From NCBI GenBank assembly GCA_963812775.1, contig CAWEWH010000009.1:248001-312000 (forward strand): a stretch of 64,000 bases of DNA, written 5' to 3'. The notes below the pieces were generated by a model. That model did not search any database. It was not told where the DNA came from and saw only the letters and a program-made list of their open reading frames with translations. The number at the start of each line of letters is the position of its first letter. The stretch's first letter is position 1. Source of the stretch: CAWEWH01 sp963812775 (lineage in GTDB: Bacteria > Pseudomonadota > Alphaproteobacteria > Rhizobiales > Beijerinckiaceae). A program made the translations under genes and the position numbers. Positions 35,172 to 44,613 of this stretch are shown piece by piece.

Positions 35172-37310
35172 TCCTGACCCACCAGCTCGAACCAGTCGTC
35201 CTCGTCGATCACCTGGACGCCCGCGCTCCTTCGCCTTGGCGAGCTTCGAGCCGGCGCCGGGCCGGCGACGACGATGTCGGTCTTCTTCGAGACCGAGCCC
35301 GCCACCTTGGCGCCGAGGCGCTCGGCCATGGCCTTGGCCTCGTCGCGCGTCATCGTGTCGAGCGTGCCGGTGAACACCACGGTCTTGCCGGCGACCGGCG
35401 AGGTCGCGGCCGCGGCTGCTCGGCCGGCTCCGGCGTCGACCTCCTCGAGCAGCGCGTCGAGCATCTCCTCGTTGTGCGGCTCGGCGAAGAACTCGACGAG
35501 CGCGTCGGCCACGACCTCGCCGATGCCGCTCGATGGCGTCGAGCTCGCGCGCGCGCCTCGCGATCGCCGGTCGGCGGCGGCCTCGGCGCCGTCTCGCGCA
35601 GATGCGCCGAAGGTGCCGAAATGGCGCGCGAGGAGCTCGCGCGGTGGTCTCGCCGACATGCGCGGATGCCGAGCGCGTAGATGAAGCGGTCGAGCGGCGA
35701 TCGTGCGCCGCGCCTCGATCGCGGCGAAGAGGTTGCGCGACGCTCGTCTCCGCCATAGCCCTCGCGCTCCACCAGCTTCTTGGCGGCGCGCTTGTCGCGT
35801 TTCTCCAGCGTGAAGATGTCCTGCGGGCGCGTGATCAGCCCGTCGGCGTAGAAGTCTTCGATCTGCTTCTCGCCGAGCCCCTCGATGTCGAAGCGCGTGG
35901 CGGGAGACGAAGTGCCTCAGCCGCTCCACCGCCTGCGCCGGGCAGATGAGGCCGCCGGTGCAGCGGCGCACCGCGTCCTCCTTGCCGCGTGCGCGGATTG
36001 ACCTCGCGCACCGCATGGCTGCCGCAGGCCGGGACACTTGTCCGGGAACTTGTAACGGCCTGGCGCCCTTCGGACGCTTGCCTCGAGCACACGTCGAGCA
36101 CTTGCGGGATGACGTCGCCGGCGCGCTGGATCACCACGGTATCGCCGATGCGGACATCCTTGCGGGCGATCTCGTCCTCGTTGTGCAGCGTCGCGTTCGA
36201 CACCACGACGCCGCCGACGGTCACCGGCTCGAGCTTGGCGACGGCGTGAGCGCGCCGGTGCGGCCGACATGGATCTCGATGTCCTCGACGATGGTGGTCG
36301 CCTGCTCGGCCGGGAACTTGTGCGCCACCGCCCAGCGCGGCGAGCGCGAGACGAAGCCGAGCCGGTCCTGCAGGTCGAGGTCGTCGACCTTGTAGACGAC
36401 GCCGTCGATGTCGTAGCCGAGGGTGGCGCGCTTCGGCCTCGATGGCGTGATAGTGGGCGAGCAGCTCCGTCGACGCTCTTGCAGCGCTTCAAGAGCGGAT
36501 TGACCGGAAGCCCCAGCGCTTGAAGGCCTGCACCATGCTCCGAATTGCGTCTCGGCCGGCAGCGCCGCTCGATCTCGCCCCAGCGTATAGGCGAAGAAGC
36601 GCAAGCGGCCGCGAGGCGGTGATGGCGGGATCGAGCTGGCGCAGCGAGCCGGCGGCGGAGTTGCGCGGATTGGCGAAGACCTGCTTGCCGGCCGCTTCGC
36701 TGGCGCTCGTTGATGTGCCGCGAAATCCTCGTGCCGCATATAGACCTCGCCGCGGACCTCGACATGTCCGGCACGTCCCTGCCCTTGCAGGGTCTGCGGG
36801 ATGTCCTTGATGGTCCGCACGTTGGCGGTGACGTCCTCGCCCTCCTCGCCGTCGCCGCGCGTCGCCGCGACGACGAGCTTGCCGTTCTCGTAGCGCAGGC
36901 TCACCGACAGGCCGTCGATCTTCGGCTCCGCCGTCATGGCGAGCGGCGTGTCCGGCTTCAGGCCAAGGAAGCGGCGCACGCGGCCGACGAACTCGGCGAT
37001 CTCCTCGTCCGCAAAGGCGTTGTCGAGCGACAGCATCGGCACCCGATGCCGGACCTTGGCGAACTTCTCCGACGGCTTGGCGCCCACCTTGTTGGTGAGG
37101 CTGTCGGCTGTCCTGCAGTTCGGGAAAGCGCGCTTCGATGTCCTCGTAGCGCCGCCGCAGCGCGTCGTACTCGGCGTCCGAGACCGTGGGCGCATCCTCG
37201 CGGTGATAGCGCTCGTCGTGCTCGGCGATGTCCTTGCCGAGGGCGCGGTGCTCCTCCTCGGCTTCGGCGAGCGACAGCTTCTCGATGGGCTTTGGACGAG
37301 GCGAAGCCAT
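35168..37310 (-). CDS. ligA: NAD-dependent DNA ligase, heavily frameshifted
   Basis: Seals nicks in DNA using NAD+. Start ATG 37310; the pieces, in order: IEHDERYHREDAP-type Ia domain with YHREDAPTVSDAEYDALRRR; MLSLDNAFADEEIAEFVGRV; EPKIDGLSVSLRYENG, which has the adenylated Lys of KIDG; GYDIDGVVYKVDDLDLQDRL; FPAEQATTIVEDIEIHVGRTG; VSNATLHNEDEIARKDVRIG; the zinc-finger region CPACGSHAVREVNP / RRCTGGLICPAQA; HhH repeats; and a BRCT domain, KTVVFTGTLDTMTRDEAKAM. Roughly twenty frame switches occur, most explained by one extra base, a few by one missing base. Every domain is present, but no frame stays open for more than about 300 bases. Confidence 0.85.
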
Positions 37311-37340
37311 GGCTACGAGTAATGGCGCCCCGCGGGGCGA

Positions 37341-39034
37341 TCAAGCCGTCTTACGGGCCTGCTTCTCCGGCCCTGCGAGCAGCCTCGCGGCGGCTGCCCG
37401 CGCCTCGTCCGTGATGGTGGCGCCGGCCAGCATGCGGGCGATCTCCTCCCGGCGCGTGTCGGACTGCAGCGCCGCAACGCGCGTGACAACGCGGGGGGAT
37501 TTCTTCGCTGGTTCCTTGCTGATGAGAAAGTGGCTGTCCGCCCGCGCCGCCACCTGCGGCGCGTGCGTCACCGCCATCACCTGCACGCCATTGGCAAGCC
37601 GCGCCAGCCGCTGGCCGATGGCGTCCGCGACGGCGCCGCCGACGCGCGGTATCGATCTCGTCGAACACCAAGGTCGGGGCGGAGCCCTTGTCGGCGAGCA
37701 CGACCTTCAGCGCCAGGATGAACCGCGCCAGCTCGCCGCCCGACGCCACTTTCATCAGCGGGCCGGGCTTGGTGCCCGGATTGGTCTCGACCTGGAAGTC
37801 GACGCGCTCGAAACCGTCGGGGCCGCGCACCGTCTCATCGGCGCTGATCTCGGTGATGAAGCGGGCGCGCTCGAGCTTGAGTGGCGGCAGCTCCGCTTTC
37901 ACGGCCTTGTCGAGCGCCGCCGCCGCCTTGCGGCGCTTGTCGCCGAGCGCGCGGGCGGCCGCCACATAGCCGGTGTCGGCCTCTTTGGCGGCCGCCTCGA
38001 GGGCACGCAGATCCGCTCTCGCCGGCATCGAGCGCCTTGAGATCAGCGGCATATTTTTGCCCAGCGCCGCCAGATCGTCGACCGGCACGTTGAACTTGCG
38101 CGCCGCCGCCCGGAGCGCGAACAGGCGCTCCTCGGTGCGCTCCAGGTCCTTGGGATCGAAAGCGGCCTCGGCGAGGACGCCGCTCAAGCACGGCGCGCGC
38201 CTCGTCGATGGCAACCAGTACCGCGTCCAATGCCTTGACGCTGGGCGTCACAAGCCCTGGGGCCTGGTCGGCGCGCCGCTCCAGCCGCCGCAGGGCGGCC
38301 GAGATGAAGGGCGCCGGCGAGGTTTGTCCGGCCAGCACATTGAAGGCTTCGTTCAACTCACCGAAGACCTTCTCGGCCTGCATCATGGACTGGCGGCGCT
38401 CGGCGAGCGCCGTCTCCTCACCAGCCTGCGGCGCAAGCTTGCCAAGCTCATCGGCCGCGTGGCGCAGAAAATCCGCCTCGCGGCGCGCCGCCTCGACGCG
38501 GGCGCGGTGCAGGCTGAGAGCGCCCTCCGCCTCTCTGAGGCGGCGGTGCAACGCCGCCACGGCGGCCGCCTCGCCTTGCAGGCCGCCGAAGGCGTCGAGA
38601 ATGTCGCGATGCGAGGACGCATCGACCAGCGCCCGGTCGTCGTGCTGGCCGTGGATCTCGACCAGCGCGCTTCCTAGGGCGCGCAGGACCTGCACGCTCA
38701 CCGGCTGGTCGTTGACGAAGGCGCGGGTGCGGCCGTCGGCGAGTTGCACGCGGCGTAGGATGAGCTCGCCTTCGCTGGCGATCTCGTGGCTCGTCGCGAT
38801 GGCCCAAGCGGGATGGTCGGCTTCAAGATCGAAGAGCGCCGTCACCTGCCCTTGTGCCTCGCCGTGGCGCACCAGCGAGCCGTCGCCGCGCGCGCCGAGT
38901 GCCAGCGCGAAGGCATCGAGCAGAATGGATTTACCGGCGCCAGTCTCGCCGGTCAGCACCGAGAGACCACGGTCAAAGCTGAGATCGAGACGGTCAATGA
39001 GGACGATATCGCGAATCGACAGCTGAGCGAGCAA
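37341..39034 (-). CDS. recN: DNA repair protein RecN, frameshifted
   Basis: SMC-like ATPase for double-strand break repair. ATG 39034: RDIVLIDRLDLSFDRGLSV, Walker A LTGETGAGKSILLDA (~30-44), long coiled coil, signature FILALKVVLADKGSAPTLVF with Walker B LVFDEIDTG, and AVTHAPQVAARADSHFLISK. Frame switches: extra C near 38183 (GAG-C-GGC), a missing A in an A-run near 38056, an extra A near 38018, an extra C near 37650. Corrected length is 563 residues, as expected. It lies between bamD and ligA, the common alphaproteobacterial order. Confidence 0.87.
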
Positions 39035-39046
39035 GCGCGCCTCCGC

Positions 39047-39946
39047 TCAGTTGCGGATCCCCACCGTGCGGGTCAGGCCCCTGAAGGCGCGGCTGATCCA
39101 GGAGCCTTCGTCCTCGCGCGGCTCGTGGCCACCCTTAGAAAGGAGCGTATAGGCGTCCTTGTACCACTCGCTGTCCGGGAAATTGTGTCCGAGCACGGCG
39201 GCCGCCGTCTGCGCTTCGCTGACGACACCAAGCGCCAGGTAGCACTCGGTCAGCCGCTCGAGCGCCTCTTCGACGTGCCGTGTCGTCTGGAAGCGCGCCA
39301 CCACCTGCCGGAAACGGTTGATGGCCGCCGTATAGTTGCGGCGCTTCAAGTAGTAGCGGCCAACTTCCATCTCCTTTGCGGCGAGCTGATCCTTCACCAC
39401 CGTGATGCGGAACTTGGCGTCGTTGACGTATTCGGAACGCGGGTAACGATCGACCAGCTCCTGCAACGCCAGCGCTGCCTTCTCGACGCGCTCCTGGTCG
39501 CGGGTCACGTCCGGCACCTGGCTGTAATAGGACATGGCCATGATGTACTGCGCGTAGGCGGCATCCGGGTCGGCCGGATGCAGGGTCAGGAAACGCTTGG
39601 CCGAGCTGATCGCCTCGTCGTAGTCGCCGCGCTCGTAGTTGGCGTAGGCGCTGAGCACCAGCGCCTTCTTGGCGAGCGGCGAATAGGGATGCTGCTTGTC
39701 GACATCGCCGAACTTCTTGTGCGCCGAATCATAGCTCCGGTTCTGAAGGCGGTTGAGGCCCTCGCTGTAGAGCTGCTCAGCCGGCACTTCCGGGACGATC
39801 TCGGGCTTGTATTTGTCGGCGCCGAACAAATCGAACTTATCGATTGTATCGCAAGCACCGAGCCCTAGGCCAACGACAGCCACGGCAATGCCGCGAACGG
39901 CTTGTCGGGAAAGCCTCACCCCGGAACCCCCCACCCAAAGACGCAT
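39047..39946 (-). CDS. bamD: Outer-membrane assembly lipoprotein BamD (ComL)
   Basis: 299 residues from ATG 39946; an upstream open frame is unlikely because it lacks the signal sequence. Lipoprotein signal with lipobox GLGLGAC, so the mature N-terminal Cys is lipidated and the protein sits in the outer membrane as part of the BAM complex. TPR-like repeats follow: YSEGLNRLQNRSYDSAHKKF, AYANYERGDYDEAISSAKRF, YAQYIMAMSYYSQVPDVTRD. Between lpxC and recN. Confidence 0.93.
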   Translation of the reverse strand: MRLWVGGSGVRLSRQAVRGIAVAVVGLGLGACDTIDKFDLFGADKYKPEIVPEVPAEQLYSEGLNRLQNRSYDSAHKKFGDVDKQHPYSPLAKKALVLSAYANYERGDYDEAISSAKRFLTLHPADPDAAYAQYIMAMSYYSQVPDVTRDQERVEKAALALQELVDRYPRSEYVNDAKFRITVVKDQLAAKEMEVGRYYLKRRNYTAAINRFRQVVARFQTTRHVEEALERLTECYLALGVVSEAQTAAAVLGHNFPDSEWYKDAYTLLSKGGHEPREDEGSWISRAFRGLTRTVGIRN

Positions 39947-40186
39947 GCCGCGATAATCCCGCTCTCTTGATTGCGCAAAGCTCTTAGCGCAAATCGCCCG
40001 CCCCCGCCACATCCTGGCTATCGGGCAGAGACCGCCAAGCTCGCTAAGCCACAGCCGGACCGTCCGTTTTCGGGCCCGATCGGCCGCCTGCCAGCCCCCT
40101 CGCATCCCGTGAGAAAGCGACCTTTCCATGGCAGAACTCGCGTCCGCCACACCTGCCGTCGAACTTGTGACCTTGGGAAGCCCGCG

Positions 40187-41149
40187 TCAGCGCGTATTGG
40201 GGGCGAAAGCCGGGGCCGCAATGCCGAGCGCCACTTCGGCGTGACCGAGTTCCCGACGCGGCGCCGTCTCGATGACGGCATAGTTGGCCCGGTCGGCAAA
40301 CAGCGCTTCAAGGACCATGAAGTTGAGCCGGTGGCCGCCGCAATAGGAGCGGTACTCGCCCAGCAGTGGGGCGCCGGCAAGCGCCAAGTCGCCGATGGCG
40401 TCGAGAATTTTGTGGCGGACGAATTCGTCGGGATAACGGGTGCCTTCGGGATTGACGATGCGGTCTTCGCCGAGGGCGACGGTGTTGTCGAGGGAGGCGC
40501 CGAGCGCAAAGCCGGCCTTCCAGAGCTTCTCCACGTCGCGCATGAAGCCGAAGGTGCGGGCGCGGGCGATTTCACGGGCATAGGCCGCGGGAGTGAGATC
40601 GAAGGCCTTTCGTTGACGGCCGACGAGCGCGCTGGTGAAATCGATTTCCACGTCCAACCTGAAGCCTCGCTCGAACGGCATCAGCTCGGAAAAGCCCCTG
40701 CCCTGCTCGACTCGGACCGGTTTCAGCACCTTGATGTAGCGGCGCGGCGCCGCTTGCGCCTTGATCCCGACCTGCGTGATGGCTTCCACAAAAGAAGCGG
40801 CGCTCCCATCGCCGATCGGAACCTCGGGCCCGTCGATCTCGATCAGCGCGTTGTCGATGCCGAGCCCGGCGAGCGCCGACATGAGATGCTCGATGGTGGC
40901 CACCGAGCCGGACGCCTGCTCGCCGACCACGGTACAGAGTTCGGTGGCTGAAACGGTGATGTGCTTGGCTTCGATGAGGCGCTCGCGACCGCCGGAAAGG
41001 CCGGTGCGGAGAAACTGGATGCCGTGATTGGCTTCAGCGGGATTGATGACGATCTTGGCCGCTTTGCCAGAGTGGACGCCGAGCCCCTTGAGGCTCACAG
41101 GCGCGGCGAGCGTTGTCTGCCGGCTCGTTGTTGACCAACTGATCTTCAT
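40187..41149 (-). CDS. lpxC: UDP-3-O-acyl-N-acetylglucosamine deacetylase
   Basis: 320 residues. Zinc amidase for the first committed step of lipid A synthesis. SVATIEHLMSALAGLGIDNA has the first zinc His, RHKILDAIGDLALAGAPLLG has the second His and the Asp ligand, and GGHRLNFMV contains the catalytic-side His. The N-terminal TTLAAPVSLKGLGVHSG is typical. The C-terminus is a little longer than in enterobacteria. Separated from ftsZ by 336 bases with its own likely promoter region, so regulated apart from the dcw operon. Confidence 0.95.
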   Translation of the reverse strand: MKISWSTTSRQTTLAAPVSLKGLGVHSGKAAKIVINPAEANHGIQFLRTGLSGGRERLIEAKHITVSATELCTVVGEQASGSVATIEHLMSALAGLGIDNALIEIDGPEVPIGDGSAASFVEAITQVGIKAQAAPRRYIKVLKPVRVEQGRGFSELMPFERGFRLDVEIDFTSALVGRQRKAFDLTPAAYAREIARARTFGFMRDVEKLWKAGFALGASLDNTVALGEDRIVNPEGTRYPDEFVRHKILDAIGDLALAGAPLLGEYRSYCGGHRLNFMVLEALFADRANYAVIETAPRRELGHAEVALGIAAPAFAPNTR

Positions 41150-41453
41150 GTCATCGTCTCGGACAAGCCTTTAGGCGCTTCACCGTCGGCAAAGACACCG
41201 ACGCCGAACTGGCTTGTCCGTTGCTGCTGACTGCCCCCAGAGATCGTTCAGCACCGTTTCTCGGTGCTTCGTCCCATCGATGAACAGGAGCTTAGAGGGG
41301 CAATTGAATCGGGCCAAATCACGGTTTCTTACGTTCTGTAACCCATCTAGTAACTATGAGGATACAGCCATAAGCATTTGTTAAAAATGGGTTTTATGAA
41401 GAGATACGGCCCGGGCCAAGAAGGCTCCGGGCCGCGCAAGGTTGCAACTTCGT
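41150..41453. other. ftsZ-lpxC intergenic region
   Basis: 304 bases without a gene. The part at 41340-41400 is strikingly AT-rich for this genome (TTTTTAACAAATGCTTATGG on the minus strand) and is the likely lpxC promoter and ftsZ termination region. A GGCCCGG hairpin lies at 41407-41434. Hexamers that fit sigma-70 are ambiguous, so no promoter is claimed. Confidence 0.5.
41407..41434 (-). terminator. Hairpin downstream of ftsZ
   Basis: CGGCCCGG and CCGGGCCG pair over a 12-base loop, 52 bases after the ftsZ stop on the minus strand, followed by AT-rich sequence but only short T-runs. It probably ends the dcw operon. Confidence 0.55.
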
Positions 41454-41495
41454 TAACGTGCGACTCAGTTGGCCTAACGTGCGACTCAGTTGGCC
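41454..41495. repeat. 21-bp perfect tandem duplication spanning the ftsZ stop codon
   Basis: Two exact copies of a 21-base unit (TAACGTGCGACTCAGTT followed by GGCC on the plus strand) occupy 41454-41474 and 41475-41495. The inner copy contains the ftsZ stop (41486-41488) and the Ala-Asn codons before it; the outer copy lies beyond the stop. It looks like a recent slippage duplication that left the protein unchanged. Confidence 0.9.
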
Positions 41496-43180
41496 TGGCG
41501 ACGCAGGAAGGCGGGAATCTCCAACTGATCATCGTCGATGGTCCGCGCCGGCGTCGCCGGGCGGCCATGCACGTCGAGCCCGGCCTGCGGCGCGGGCCGC
41601 GTCGCTTGCGGTGACGGGCGCTTGGCGTATTCGGCATGCACGCTCGATGGCGCCGGCGCCCGCGCGGCCGGGCGCTGCGGCTGAACCGGCGGAGCCGGTG
41701 CTTCGTCGCGACGGCCGAGCCCCACCGACGCAAGCCGCTGCAGCAGCGTCATGCGCTTCTGGTCGGGCGTCTCGGTCGCACCGTCGCCGCGGCGTGCGCG
41801 CATCTGGTTCTGGGCCGGAAGCGGCAGATCCTCGACACGCGGCATGCGGGCGGGTCGCACAACCCGTTCAGCCTGCGGCGGGATGAAGTGTGCCTCCTCG
41901 GGCTCCGCTTCGGCTGGCGTGGAGACCGACGCGACGGGCTCGATCGGAGCCGGCCGTGCCACGACGGGCTCGATCGACACCTCGTTGCGCACCACAGCCG
42001 GCGCCGGCTGCGCGATCTTCGGCTGCTCCAAGCGCGGTTCGATGCGCGGCTCGATGCGCTCCGGGGCAGGCGCCACGGCGCGTAGCGGGACGGGCTCGAT
42101 GATCGGACGCTGAAGGGAGTGCTGGGCACGCTGGCGCGCCTCGTTGCGCAGCCGCTCCGCCACTTCGGCAATGCGCTTCTCGGTGGCGGCAACTTCGGCG
42201 TGATTGCTGCCGATCACGGAATCGATCCCGGTCGCCACGACCGAGACGCGGATGACGCCTTCGAGGCTCGCATCGAAGGTGGCGCCCAGGATGATGTTGG
42301 CCTGCTCGTCGACCTCCTCGCGGATGCGGGTCGCCGCTTCGTCGACCTCGTAGAGTGTGAGATCGTTGCCGCCGGTGATCGAGATGAGCAGCCCCCGCGC
42401 GCCCTTCATCGATACGTCGTCGAGGAGCGGGTTGGCGATCGCCGCCTCGGCAGCCGCGATGGCACGCTTCTCGCCCGAGGCCTCGCCGGTGCCCATCATC
42501 GCCTTGCCCATGTCGCGCATGATGGCGCGTACGTCGGCGAAGTCGAGGTTGATGAGGCCTTCCTTGACCATCAGGTCGGTGATGCAGGCGACGCCCGAAT
42601 ACAGCACCTGATCGGCCATCGCGAAGGCGTCCGCAAAGGTCGTCTTCTCGTTGGCGACCCGGAACAGGTTCTGGTTCGGAATGACGATGAGCGTGTCGAC
42701 CGATTGCTGCAGTTCGATGATGCCGGCTTCCGCCACCTTCATGCGGCGCTGGCCTTCGAATTGGAACGGCTTGGTCACGACGCCGACGGTGAGGATGCCG
42801 AGGTCGCGGGCGGCGCGCGCCACGACGGGGGCCGCGCCGGTGCCAGTGCCGCCACCCATGCCGGCGGTGATGAACACCATGTGGGCGCCGGCGAGCTGAT
42901 CGCGGATCTCGTCGATCACCTCCTCGGCGGCAGCGCGGCCGACTTCCGGCTGCGAGCCGGCGCCGAGACCCTCGGTGACGGCGATGCCCATCTGCACGAT
43001 GCGCTGTGCCTTCGATGACGTGAGGGCCTGCGCGTCGGTATTGGCGACGACGAACTCGCAGCCCTCCAGGCCCGACTCGATCATGTTGTTGACGGCATTG
43101 CCGCCGGCGCCCCCAACGCCGAACACGGTGATGTGGGGTTTAAGTTCCCGGATATCCGGGGCTTCAAGCTTGATCGCCAT
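41486..43180 (-). CDS. ftsZ: Cell division GTPase FtsZ
   Basis: 564 residues from ATG 43180. Forms the Z-ring at midcell. ITVFGVGGAGGNAVNNMIES opens the GTPase domain, the tubulin signature GMGGGTGTGAAP lies near residue 105, NLDFADVRAIMRDMG carries the T7-loop Asp, and the C-terminal peptide is DDDQLEIPAFLRRQ, which binds FtsA and other partners. A ~200-residue variable Pro/Ala/Glu-rich linker accounts for the length, normal for alphaproteobacteria. Downstream of ftsA by 92 bases. Confidence 0.97.
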   Translation of the reverse strand: MAIKLEAPDIRELKPHITVFGVGGAGGNAVNNMIESGLEGCEFVVANTDAQALTSSKAQRIVQMGIAVTEGLGAGSQPEVGRAAAEEVIDEIRDQLAGAHMVFITAGMGGGTGTGAAPVVARAARDLGILTVGVVTKPFQFEGQRRMKVAEAGIIELQQSVDTLIVIPNQNLFRVANEKTTFADAFAMADQVLYSGVACITDLMVKEGLINLDFADVRAIMRDMGKAMMGTGEASGEKRAIAAAEAAIANPLLDDVSMKGARGLLISITGGNDLTLYEVDEAATRIREEVDEQANIILGATFDASLEGVIRVSVVATGIDSVIGSNHAEVAATEKRIAEVAERLRNEARQRAQHSLQRPIIEPVPLRAVAPAPERIEPRIEPRLEQPKIAQPAPAVVRNEVSIEPVVARPAPIEPVASVSTPAEAEPEEAHFIPPQAERVVRPARMPRVEDLPLPAQNQMRARRGDGATETPDQKRMTLLQRLASVGLGRRDEAPAPPVQPQRPAARAPAPSSVHAEYAKRPSPQATRPAPQAGLDVHGRPATPARTIDDDQLEIPAFLRRQAN

Positions 43181-43272
43181 GGTCGTAGCCTCTCTCCAAA
43201 GGCGCCCGGCGCGCGCCCCAGCTCCTCGTTGACGTATCCGATGGCGAAGGCCGCCGCGCCCTCGCCGTCGTC

Positions 43273-44613
43273 TCAAAAACTCTCACGAATCCAGCGCCCC
43301 ATACGGGCAAGATATCCATCGGTGCCGGTCGCCAGGAACTGTCCTGAAGTGCTCGGCTCGAAATGCTCGATATGCGCCACCTGCGGATAGACCAGCAGCC
43401 CGACTGACGCCGCAAAGGCCGGGCCCTGCGCCGCTTCCGGCAAGCCCTTGATGCCGAGCGGCCGGCCGATGCGCACCTGTGCGCCGCCCTTGGGCGCTGC
43501 GAGCACGCGCCGCGTCACCTCGACAAGGCCGGTGAGCTGGCTGCCGCCGCCGGTCAGCACGATGCGCCGGCGCGCATCGGCGATGAAGCCGGCGTGCGTC
43601 AGTCGATCGCGCACCAGCTCCAGGATTTCCTCGACGCGCGGCTTAATGATGCGCGTCAGATGCGCCTTGGGCGCGTGGTTCGGGATATCGCGCTCCTCTT
43701 CGTCGACGAGCGGGATGGCGATGATCTCGCGCTCATCGGACGCCGTGGCGATGGTCGAGCCGTAGAGCGTCTTCAACCGCTCGGCCGCCGCGACACGCGT
43801 CGACAGGCCGCGCGCGATGTCCATGGTGACGTGATGACCGCCGACCGCGATGGCATCGGTGTGCACGACGTGGCCGTGCGAGAAGACGCCGAAGCTCGTC
43901 GTGGAGCCACCCATGTCGACGAGGATGACACCCATGTCAGCCTCGTCGTCGACCAGCGCCGACAGGCCCGACGCATACGGCGTCGCCACGATGGCTTCGA
44001 CGCTGAGATGGCAGCGCTCGACCGCGAGCATGAGGTTGCGTGCCGCCGCCACTTCCGTCGTCACCACGTGCAGGTCGACGCCGAGCTTCTCGCCGATCAG
44101 GCCATTGGGGTCGAGGACGCCCGTCTGTCCGTCGAGCGAATATCCGGTGGGCAGTGCGTGCAGCACAGCGCGACCCGGCTTGAGGCTGTGCTCGGTGGCG
44201 GCGGCAAGAACCCGCTCCACATCGCCGTTGGTGACGGCCCCGCCGCGCACCGCGACGCCGGCGGTATATTTTTCCGACGCCAGGCGTCCGCCCGTCAGAT
44301 TGACGATGACCGATTGCACCTCGACCTTGGCCATGCGCTCGGCCGCATCGACGGCTTGGCGGATAGAGCGCTCGGCCATTTCGAGGTCGACGATGACGCC
44401 GCCCTTCAATCCAAGCGAGCGCTGATGTCCGATGCCCAGCACGCGCGCGATATGGGTGCGGCCGCGCATCGCTTCGCCGTCGGCCGCCGGATTGAGCTTG
44501 GCAACGATGCACACGATCTTCGAAGTGCCGACATCGAGCACCGACAACGTCGCGGTCTTGCGCGCGGACAGCGGCTTCAGCCGCGGCGTCAGGCCCTTGC
44601 GGAGGAAGCTCAT
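43273..44613 (-). CDS. ftsA: Cell division protein FtsA
   Basis: 446 residues. Actin-like ATPase that tethers FtsZ to the membrane. ATLSVLDVGTSKIVCIVAKL is the phosphate-1 motif, MGVILVDMGGSTTSFGVFSH phosphate-2 and RIVLTGGGSQLTGLVEVTRR the adenosine motif; the end WIRESF forms the amphipathic membrane-binding tail. Start overlaps the ftsQ stop as ATGA, so translation is coupled. Confidence 0.96.
   Translation of the reverse strand: MSFLRKGLTPRLKPLSARKTATLSVLDVGTSKIVCIVAKLNPAADGEAMRGRTHIARVLGIGHQRSLGLKGGVIVDLEMAERSIRQAVDAAERMAKVEVQSVIVNLTGGRLASEKYTAGVAVRGGAVTNGDVERVLAAATEHSLKPGRAVLHALPTGYSLDGQTGVLDPNGLIGEKLGVDLHVVTTEVAAARNLMLAVERCHLSVEAIVATPYASGLSALVDDEADMGVILVDMGGSTTSFGVFSHGHVVHTDAIAVGGHHVTMDIARGLSTRVAAAERLKTLYGSTIATASDEREIIAIPLVDEEERDIPNHAPKAHLTRIIKPRVEEILELVRDRLTHAGFIADARRRIVLTGGGSQLTGLVEVTRRVLAAPKGGAQVRIGRPLGIKGLPEAAQGPAFAASVGLLVYPQVAHIEHFEPSTSGQFLATGTDGYLARMGRWIRESF

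Noticed and set aside
41454..41495. Short direct repeats as a possible CRISPR
   Set aside because: Only two copies directly abutting with no spacer; a tandem duplication at the ftsZ stop.
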